A stretch of DNA of 64,000 bases. Source: Apus apus. Taxonomy: Eukaryota; Chordata; Aves; Apodiformes; Apodidae. Position numbers and translations under genes: made by a program. Below, one piece after another: positions 55,201-64,000 of the stretch (positions are counted from its first letter, which is position 1; each line of letters begins with the position of its first letter). The notes under the pieces were generated by a model, which saw only the letters and a program-made list of their open reading frames with translations, did not search any database and was not told the DNA's origin. The stretch is taken from positions 62,038,405 to 62,102,404 of the forward strand of contig NC_067312.1 of the NCBI RefSeq assembly GCF_020740795.1. Direction: 5' to 3'.

Positions 55201-57358
55201 CAATCTGGAAGTGATTTTAGTAGTGGTAGTCAAGTGCTATAACTAATTCATTAAGGTCTGCTGAGAGTTTTGCTGAAAGGCAAACATACTATTGCATGCC
55301 CACTGACATACTAAAGCACAGTCTAGCTTCAGCTACCCAGAGTAACCAGAGCAAGTACTGGTCTCCTTGCAGCCACTGATATGGGCATGCTCTCTGGGTC
55401 AAACTCAGAAATTTAGTCCTACTTTTGCCATCCATTTGATATTTTTAACTTTAAGAAACCGCAACTATTCCATAACAGATTTTCCCAGGATTGAGAAAGG
55501 ACAGAAGCCATTTGAATATTGGAAAGGGTTTACAGAGAGTAAGTTAAATTGGAAGTGTGTTCCAGAGGTGGACATGAAGATTTTTTTTGGCTTACCAAAT
55601 CTTAAGAAATTGCTGTGTTAAGCAATTTTGACACACAGACGGATCAATATAGATGTCTCTGTTTTAAAGAAGAAAAAGCAGTGTACCAAGTGGAAAGTTT
55701 CAGTGAAACAACCATGTGCTAGCCTATATAGGAACCAGAAGACAGTCTACCAAGGCCTTTGTTGTTTAGTATCTTTTCCTCCATTTTACTGCCTATTTTG
55801 CCTGTTGCCTGCTTAGTTTGTTTGGTTATCCCTTTAGTCTTTTCTACCATCCTATAAACAGAGACCCCATCTTCTCTAGTCTTTAATAACTTAGTTGTGA
55901 CTGCATCCTTCATGTATCCCACTTTGAGTCAAATTTCATGGAGAATATCATGAGAGATACAATGGGTGACTTTTTGGATAATGTTGCCAGATATTTTATA
56001 CTTTCAGATAATGACAGGTGAAGTTTCCATAACTGTTTGTTGTTTTTGTTTTTTTTTCCAAAGGCATACCAGTTTGCTGGGTTTGTTACGGTTAAGCAAA
56101 AATACACAAATTCGTCTGGACTTGCAATATGATAATACACTCAGGAGTATCAACATTTTGGCAGGGGAGCTGGGAGATGAGGTAGTATTGTTCCTTTTGC
56201 TCTTTCTCATCACCTCCAATAATGATATGCAATGTACCCAACCATTAGGGTCTTCAAATATTTAAGTTTATCATAGTGTACAAGTACTTAAGTTTGTTCT
56301 TCTTATGTACAAGCAAAATTCATTGCAGCACAAGAAAAGACTGGGCTCATATTCTGTCCTTTACTAACCACAATTATTTTATTTTTTTTTTAAACCAATT
56401 AATTTACTTGCATACTCGAACATGAGCTGGTAGATCTAACTCCTATCATACTTTTCTAACTGTGCAAGTCTCCTTTGAGTGAAAGCCTTATATGATAAAC
56501 TTTTCATGAATTAGGCTTCCAGGATTATAACTGAGAAAAGCACTGACTTATAAAGGTGTTCTTTCATGCGGAAGGAAAAAGGTTTATCCAGCTTGATCCT
56601 ATTATAGACTCTGTTAGCACAGCTTATATTATTACCATGGTAGTCTTCCCTAGTACTTCTGTAGCTAAAAATCTATCTGCATTTCTCAAACACTCATCTC
56701 TTTGAAAAATAACCACTTATTATTTTATCTCTTAAACTTCATTGAGATACATGTTTTAAAGAATTTTCTTAGCCTAAACCAGGCACACAGATATTTACAA
56801 CTGTAGTTGTGTGAGACTGTAGGCTGAGTATGTACTCTGAAAGTGCACAACAACACAAAAAACATTAACAAAAATATATAGAATATGACCTTATTCATTG
56901 GTTTTAAGAATGACAGCTTCATGGAATAATTAAGGGTCTATTACTATCAACCATCTGCATTTTTGTCCTACCAAATAATGTCCTTCCAAATCTAAAAAAA
57001 AGAAATGAGAGCCTAGGCTTATTCCATTCTGAAATAAATAATTGTGAAAACAGTTTGATTTCAGAAGTGTAGAATTACATCAAATACAATATTTCCCATT
57101 TTACCAGTTGTTGCATTCTCTGTATCCCTCAAAAAGATCTTAACTTCATGAATGTGCCTCACAGGATATGGAAAAAAGCAAATATAGGTTAAGTGGCAAA
57201 TGAGTTTACTTTTGCAGAATGGAAACATGGCATCTCTTAAGTAAAATCCTGACCCCAGTAAAGTCAGTGGAAATTTTTTTCTTTTCAGTGGAGCCAGAAT
57301 TACATTCTGCATGAGAGCTTGAAACACTTTGACAGCCCACTTTGAACCCTGTACACAT

Positions 57359-57386
57359 TAAAAAAGAAAAAAGAAAAAAAAAATAA
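57359..57386. repeat. A-rich tract
   Basis: AAAAAAGAAAA-type purine run followed by GGAAGAAGAAAGAAG. This strand is purine-only for about 40 bases. Confidence 0.75.
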
Positions 57387-58708
57387 AGGAAGAAGAAAGA
57401 AGTACACTGAAAAGCATTATTTTAACTTTGTTGACCCATTTCTCTTCACCATGGATATAGTGATGCTGTGCAGTTTTCTCTAAACATCCTTGTCAAAACA
57501 GCACAGTGAACAAAAATTAACAACATAAAATTAATAGTAGGTAGTCCTTCCCTAGTTTAATTGGTCTATACATTACTGGAGAAGGAGTTACATTACTACA
57601 TATTTGATCCATACAGAAAAGAAAAGAAAAAAAAAAAAGTGAAAAAGAAAGTCTTCCATTCACCAAATGCAGTTGGAGAGAGCACAAAGAAATTTTATAT
57701 TAATTTTGTATACTTACTTTTTCCTTGAAATACAAAAAAATTATAAGGTTTCTGTAGCCAACCATAACTCTGCCCTTAAACATTCATCCACTTACCTAAT
57801 GGGATAAATTTTCAGAGCATCATGGTGTTCACAACATAAGCAATACTTTCTGTATTCCTGACTACTTATGTTGGATATTTAGTTTGATCCTAACTTGGCG
57901 GTAAGTGGTGATAATGAACAGTATTTTCCAGTGGGCGTGAGGATACAGAAATATTTGCCTTGTTTGTTATTGATGGAATTTTGAAGCAGGTTAGAAATAA
58001 AATTAATTCCACTCTAGCATGTTCAGCAAACACTCCGTGCATCCCTAGCACATTTTGCTTAATCCACTCTGCAATCAGAATGAAGTAGAGATTCTGCTCT
58101 AAGTGGTGTACTCTGTTGTTACTTGCCATAATGTACCTGCAACTGATACATCAAAATGAGAGGAGCCAAAGCTAGAGAAGCAGAGAGAAGCAGAGTGACA
58201 AATGAACCACATCCACCCCAGATAAATTAGATATTGCAAGGAAATTTTCATTTCATCTGGACAATTACCTGTTTTGTTATGTACAGGATTTTGGATCAGA
58301 TTAGGTTGATTTGTTTGCTTTTTCCTGATGATAGTCATGTTGAGATTCTTTTCTTGTTGTTTATCCCTGGTTAGTGTTACATAAGGAAGAACGAGATGAA
58401 ATGAAAAAAAGAGGCAAACAAAGCAAACAGAAGGGTTATGTCAAGTCAAGGATATTACATCTAAAATAGCAGCTGGCTGAGAGAGTGTTTGGCGAGGAGA
58501 ACAATGCCAGAGATACGCATCTCAGTGCCGGGTCAGGATGACTTCATATTCAACTGCATGAAATATTTTACTATTTCCTTTAAGTTACGAAAGCATTGAA
58601 AAACCATCCAGCAGTCCAGGCATATGTGCTGTTTCTATGCAATGTTAGAATAGACGATTAACAACAAGCTGACACAGGCAATAACAATGAATTTTCATGT
58701 AAAAAGGC

Positions 58709-58750
58709 AAAAAAAACCCCAACCAAACAACAACAACAAAAAAAAACAAC
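58709..58750. repeat. A/C-only low-complexity tract
   Basis: AAAAAACCCCAACCAAAC followed by CAA repeats and an A run. Same class as the tracts at 39813 and 63671. Confidence 0.85.
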
Positions 58751-61700
58751 ATGGAAGAATTCCTCTACCTTATAAATGTCATATAAATGTCATTTGGGCA
58801 CCTACATGGGCCCTAATCTCTGTTCTTGCCAATAAAAGAACAACACGTTTCATTTCTGGTCTGAAATTCCTTGAACATGTTTCTCTTGCAGCTCTGACCT
58901 ATTTTCTGTCTGGATCTGCTGACTGTACTCCTGACCTTCTTACCTGATATAATCAAGTTCTTACCCAATCACAATAGACCCACTGTAATCCTTCTTCTGG
59001 GTGTTTTCTATGTTTCTCTAATTTTTCTGCCTTCCTTTTTTGTTTCCAGGATTCTCTCCAGTTTCATGCTTCAACACATGTTTGGAAATGCTTTCTGAAT
59101 TTTCTTGATAGGTGCTGAGACTGCAAATTCCCCTGCTTTCCTTGAACAGGGTGGCTTCCAAGGGTGATACGGGATTTTGGCACCTATCAATGTCATATCA
59201 CAATGACTCTTGTTTTGTCTATTTTATCTTTAAAATCCACTAATCCTTCTTAGCTAATTCACAATTACCTCCATGATCTCCAATGCTTGAACTTACATTT
59301 TACTTTTGATAATACCATCCTTCAGTGAAAGAATTGACCTCAAGACTCTAAGGTCTAAACTTGGTCTTTTCATGCTTCACCATTACTAGATACACAAAAA
59401 CCAGTAACTGGCAAAGGTCCCTTGGGTTTTGTGGCTGGATAGGAGACAGACTGTTCTGGCACATGTAGACTTGGCTACAATAACCAACGGATTTGTGAGC
59501 CTTCAGGCTTAGTTTTTGCAGTGTACTGTATCTGGCCCAGAATAACTTCCCCCAGAGTGAAGGATATGACAGCCTAGAACTGTAGAAATTCTGATAGTAC
59601 AGATCCAGTAGATTTCTGGGTTAAAGTCCAAATTATTGATGTAGATTCTTTGAGGCATTTATTTAGGACTTGGCAATCACATCAAGGGGTGTGTAGGGAG
59701 GAGGGCCAAAAAGCCTGCTCCTCATGTTGGGCCAAAGCTGACTTCCCAAACATTTGAAAGCAACCAAAAGGCATTTCTACACCACACCAGCTGCTAGAAG
59801 CTCCAGAGGAACCATCTGTCAGGTTAGCACATCTCACTGCAGTCATGCCTTGATTACGCAGCTTTCAGTTTGTGCACTGAGGGGACAAATTGTATATAAG
59901 AAATCAGCTAGATGTTAACATAAGGCTTCCTTGGAAATTAGGAAATTCTGTTCTGGCAGCCAACAAGTTGAAAGTCCCTTTGTACTCCTCTAATGTGGCA
60001 AAGAGACTAGAAGGAAGAGAGAAGATACAATTTCATGTCTTCATTTTCCAAGCTCTCAACAGGCTAAGTATTCTGGAATTGCCCTTATTATGCAGGCACA
60101 CCGCAATAACAACAAATATCTAGAACAATGGAGTTGTCACTAAGTGCAGAGGCTGGTGCTTCTATGGTGGCCCATGGGTGGGGAACATGCTGCCAAGAGA
60201 CATTAAAACAAATCTGTTTTCTTCTGGAGAAGAAAAATTGGAACCTGCTTCTTTGCCAGTTCAAATAACAATAGTACCTCAAGGGAAAAGACACAAAAGA
60301 AAAAGGAGGAGGAAAGGAAATGTCTGAAGAAAAGAGAAAAATAACTCTAGTGTAGTACACAATACTAAGAGGACAAATGCAAAGAAATATGAATACTACA
60401 TGTGTTACCATTGGTTACTACTATGATCCTTATTGACATATTGGAAGGAAGAAAATTAAAGATCAAAGCTGGAATCTCCATGGGTGTAAATCAGCATCAT
60501 TCTTCCTTAACTGTAAAAAGCTTTGGCAATTTAGAACAGCTGTTATTTGGCCTGTATTGTTTTTTAGGTTTTTTTCTGGTTTTATTTTTGTAAATCATAG
60601 TGATGATCATGGGACAGAGGATGGATTGACAATAAGAGCTGTGAATCCTATGGGACATGTCTGCTGTTTTGAGTTTTCAAAGACTTTTGAATGCTTAATG
60701 CAATGCTATTTTAATAACTAACAAAGTTTTATTTGGCAGCAACCGTATTTGGTATCAGAATGACTAAATGATTACTTCAAATTATAATTACCAAATTGTG
60801 TTATTACTGGTTCACAATTGCATGTTTCAGTGTTGGGAGAGGGAGAAATTAAACTCTGTATCATTGACCATGTCAGGAAAATGGTATTCTGAGTTCAGAG
60901 GGAGTTAATTTAGGCTTCAGTTCAGCTTTTGCTTTGAAAATATGGTTTCTTCCTTACGGAGAACAACATGTTGTTTCTTAATTAGCTTTTGGTCTGTTTT
61001 GCCCACAGTCCTTATCTGCTTGTCAAGGATATTTACAAAGAGTAATCCAATACATCTTTATAATTGTGATTCTTTTACAAATTATTTATTGCAGACAAAT
61101 AGGAGTACATATTACTTAGTAGTAACAGCTGGATTGTAGAAAAAAGAACATAAATTGTTTCTTCTTTAGTTTATAGCACTTTAAATAGCTATGTGCTAGA
61201 CATCAGAGGTGGCAAACAGATAAATAATTGCAACAGTGAAGGAAAACAACAATGAAACAGAACATAGCCTAGCTGAAGGAAAATGCTGTCTGAATCAGCC
61301 TGTTTATAAGTGCTTCTGTACTAGGGTAAGAAAAACAGGCTTTCCCTATAGAGTCAACAAGTAGTCAGGTTAAATCCATTTGAAGATTTGCAAAATAATT
61401 CACTTTATCCACTAGGAAAGTATAATAACATCTAAAAATCCTTAATTCACGGTGTTAAAATGGTAAACAAAAGCATGCTTTTCCTGTGTTTTTATTTGTT
61501 TATATTGCTTTTTCAGATCTCATTCACAGAAGTTTAGGCAGGAAGGTGACTTTAATGAGCTTTGGTGAACACAGACTTGCTAAGTAAGAAGTCATGTGAA
61601 CAGGAATTTTTTTTCTTAATGTGAATTCTAATGTTCAGAAGCATCTTATTAGTCACTGAGGAGGTGAAAACCCTCAAAACCTGATCACAAAAATGAGAGC

Positions 61701-63670
61701 TCCTTTTCTCTGATGCTATAGGTGAACTGGCTGTTTTCCAGGACAAAGCATCACCATTAGTGAAAGAGACTGCAGCCTCCTGTCACACTCATCCATGAAA
61801 TGCATCTGTGCAAACGCCACATTTTTTCTATCAACTGTCTCAATTATGTTGAGACATAACTCTGTTATTATTTTTGCCCAAAGTAGTGCCTTTAATCTTG
61901 ACAGGAGTATTTTCAGAGGGTGTTTAAGAAGTTATCACAGTGAGAGTGATCTGTAACTGCATAATGTGGCCACTGTTAGCACCCTCACTTTTATAAGAAG
62001 CAAAGCAGACCACTGTATACTCTCACTCATTGAGCAAACCCAACAGATGAATCCTGTCTTCTAAATGATACACAGAAAATTAAAAGGAATAAAGAAGTGG
62101 TGTTTACTTCCAATGACTGATTTTCAGGGCTAGTTTTAGCTATCACTGTGACAAGTTCCTTTCATACAGATAGATATGCAGAGAGATGTGTGTGTCTGAC
62201 TGCACCTGTGTATTTGCAAGTGTTGTCTGACATCTAATGAGACAATAACACAGAAAACAGCCACCTCCCTAACTGCCTAGAAACTGTTTGTCTTGCCCTT
62301 TTGTCCTCCAAGTTGCCTCTACTGACAAACGTGATAGAAGTCTTCATTTCAGCAGAGAAGAATCGTGCCTCAATATGGACATTTTGTCAGCTCCCATAGT
62401 TGAAGCTTTTCCACCCCAACTTTTTAATGAGAAATAGCCCTCCTTTCTCATGGAGAGATTTATTACCAACTAGTCTAGAAGTCTTACTTTGCCTTCCTGT
62501 AATACAGCCTTCATTACACAGTCAGCTTGTTTCCAACAATTCTCCAGACTTTTTCTCATTTCATCATTTTAACATTTACTTAAATACTATTTGAATGTCT
62601 TGCTTTGACCTAATTCAGGAGATGGAGCCTTCTGCCAAGAGATTGACAGTAAACACGGGTTTACATTTTCTTAGTCATGGTATTAATGGAGTCATGTTCA
62701 AAACAGTGGAATTAGTAGAGATGTATCAGCTATAGCTGTACTTTTTTTCATTGATTCATTGGGTTGCTATAATTAGAATTTATTTCTAGTTTTTTCAGTA
62801 AGTTTATGGCAGTACAGATTTTGCAAAAGTCTCAAGTGAAACATAGTATTTGGTCTTAATCCAATTGAATGTGTTGCCCACTCAGGATTTCCTCTAATGA
62901 CTCATTCATACCCCCACTGAATTGAAAAGGATATGTGTCAATTGACATTGAACTTAGACTCCAAGGCTTTTTACTTTTTATCTTATCTCTAAATTGGCAC
63001 CATACGATATCTTTATATTCTAATCATGCCCTGCATTCTCTGGTGTGACCTCATTAGACAAGAAAAACAAGTAGAAAAAGGAAGAGTCTTTTTCACATAC
63101 AGTATGAGACAAAAGCAGAGGGTAATTCTGGCCAGCCAATTACCTGTGTATTCCCAGTAAAAAACAGGAGCCCAGTAGTCCAACAAGCAAGCTATGATGC
63201 TGTAAGCTAATGCAGGAACTCGTGGGGTTCATCTACCCTGTGGGATCTGCTTCTAGACATGCTCTCACCTTCTGATGAGTGCAAGTTCATTTGCCCATTA
63301 AGAGGAGCCATTCTGTCAGCAAGTGATCCAACTTCAGCATGAGAAGGAGGAGGAGATACTCCTGGGCAGTTATGGAGCAGAGGATGTAATCCACTACTTC
63401 AAAGTCCATCTTATCTTTTGGCAACTTGTTTACATAGCCATATCCAAAAGTGGTCTTTGTATGTATAGGGGAGAAGTACCAGGTAGAAAAAAAAGATGTA
63501 TTTTTACCATCTGTAATTTGTTTTGATGGCTACACTTAAAATCTTTCTTATTTGGCAATATTGATTTTCAGAATGAAAATTTGTGATGTCAGATATTCAC
63601 AAATTCAAAGTTGCGGGCTTTTATTATTGCCCAAATCCCAGGGAATTCAAATAAACCCTTTATAATCTAT

Positions 63671-63770
63671 AAAAACACAAACCAACAAACCAAACCCCAA
63701 ACCCAACCAACCAAAAGCAAACAAACAAAAAAACAAAACAAAAAGAAACAAGAAAAAAACAAACAAAAAC
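63671..63770. repeat. A/C-only low-complexity tract, about 100 bp
   Basis: AAACC, AACCAACC and AAAC blocks, nearly without G or T on this strand. The complement is T/G-only with GGTTTGG words. Confidence 0.9.
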
Positions 63771-64000
63771 TTCTCAAAGGAGGCTTGAAAATATACTGGA
63801 AATACATGGGTGATAAGAAAATCTATGAGAATGGAGATATTCTCATTTACAGCAGGCAAAGGCAAAAGTCAATGTCAGAATTTCAAAACTCACACAGCTG
63901 AATGAGAAGTTGGATCAAACATACATAATTTAACAGTGAGGCTAATTATCTATTACAACAATGTCATTAGGAGTGTAGTGACCAGGATTAGATCACATTC

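Larger units (their letters stand above)
49037..64000. other. Gene-poor intergenic DNA to window end
   Basis: About 15 kb with no recognised exon, CR1 or LTR. It contains simple-sequence tracts at 49379-49409, 52192-52218, 57359-57386, 58709-58750 and 63671-63770. A GC-richer block at about 52385-52850 carries a 137-codon frame of no known family. SNCAIP would be expected farther right by synteny, but none of its coding sequence was recognised. Confidence 0.5.

Overview
This 64 kb window is AT-rich vertebrate DNA from a bird. The diagnostic signal is seven CR1 non-LTR retrotransposon insertions. Several end in the CR1-type 8-bp repeat (TCATAGAA or its complement), and the set carries recognisable endonuclease, reverse transcriptase and ORF1-esterase coding remnants. 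A TGTCCTGG...TTGACA solo LTR of the kind common in songbird and other neoavian genomes is also present. There are no bacterial or viral gene arrays, CRISPRs or rRNA/tRNA genes.

One protein-coding gene can be supported: ZNF474, a C2HC-type zinc finger protein that is testis-enriched in mammals, on the + strand. A CpG-rich promoter lies at about 4975-5420, with an NF-Y CCAAT box and a near-perfect RFX X-box. A probable non-coding first exon ends at the donor at 5581/5582. Three coding exons follow at 15031-15702, 23655-23835 and 27251-27402. They join in frame (phase 0, then phase 1) to a 334-residue protein with four C2HC knuckles arranged A-B-A-B. A polyadenylation signal candidate lies at 28046. 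In human and chicken, ZNF474 sits between LOX and SNCAIP (avian Z chromosome, from general knowledge), so LOX would be expected to the left and SNCAIP to the right. Neither is visible here.

Layout: 1-4250 is upstream intergenic DNA. A solo ERV LTR occupies 4251-4969, and the CpG promoter and exon 1 occupy 4975-5581. Intron 1 is 5582-14828 and coding exon 1 is 15031-15702. Intron 2 (15703-23654) contains a CR1 nested inside an older CR1. Coding exon 2, intron 3 and coding exon 3 end at 27402, followed by the 3' UTR. A dense CR1 cluster at 29830-35431 includes a 3.7 kb near-complete copy and a 98%-identical inverted repeat. From 35432 to 64000 the DNA appears gene-free apart from two more CR1 copies (41747-44080 and 48464-49036) and scattered A/C-only low-complexity tracts.

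No new multi-gene system is visible. The observations most worth following are the ciliary/testis-type promoter architecture just downstream of an ERV LTR, the A-B-A-B zinc-finger duplication with all-synonymous divergence in part of module B, the recent CR1 inverted repeat just past the gene, and the recurrent strand-asymmetric A/C tracts.
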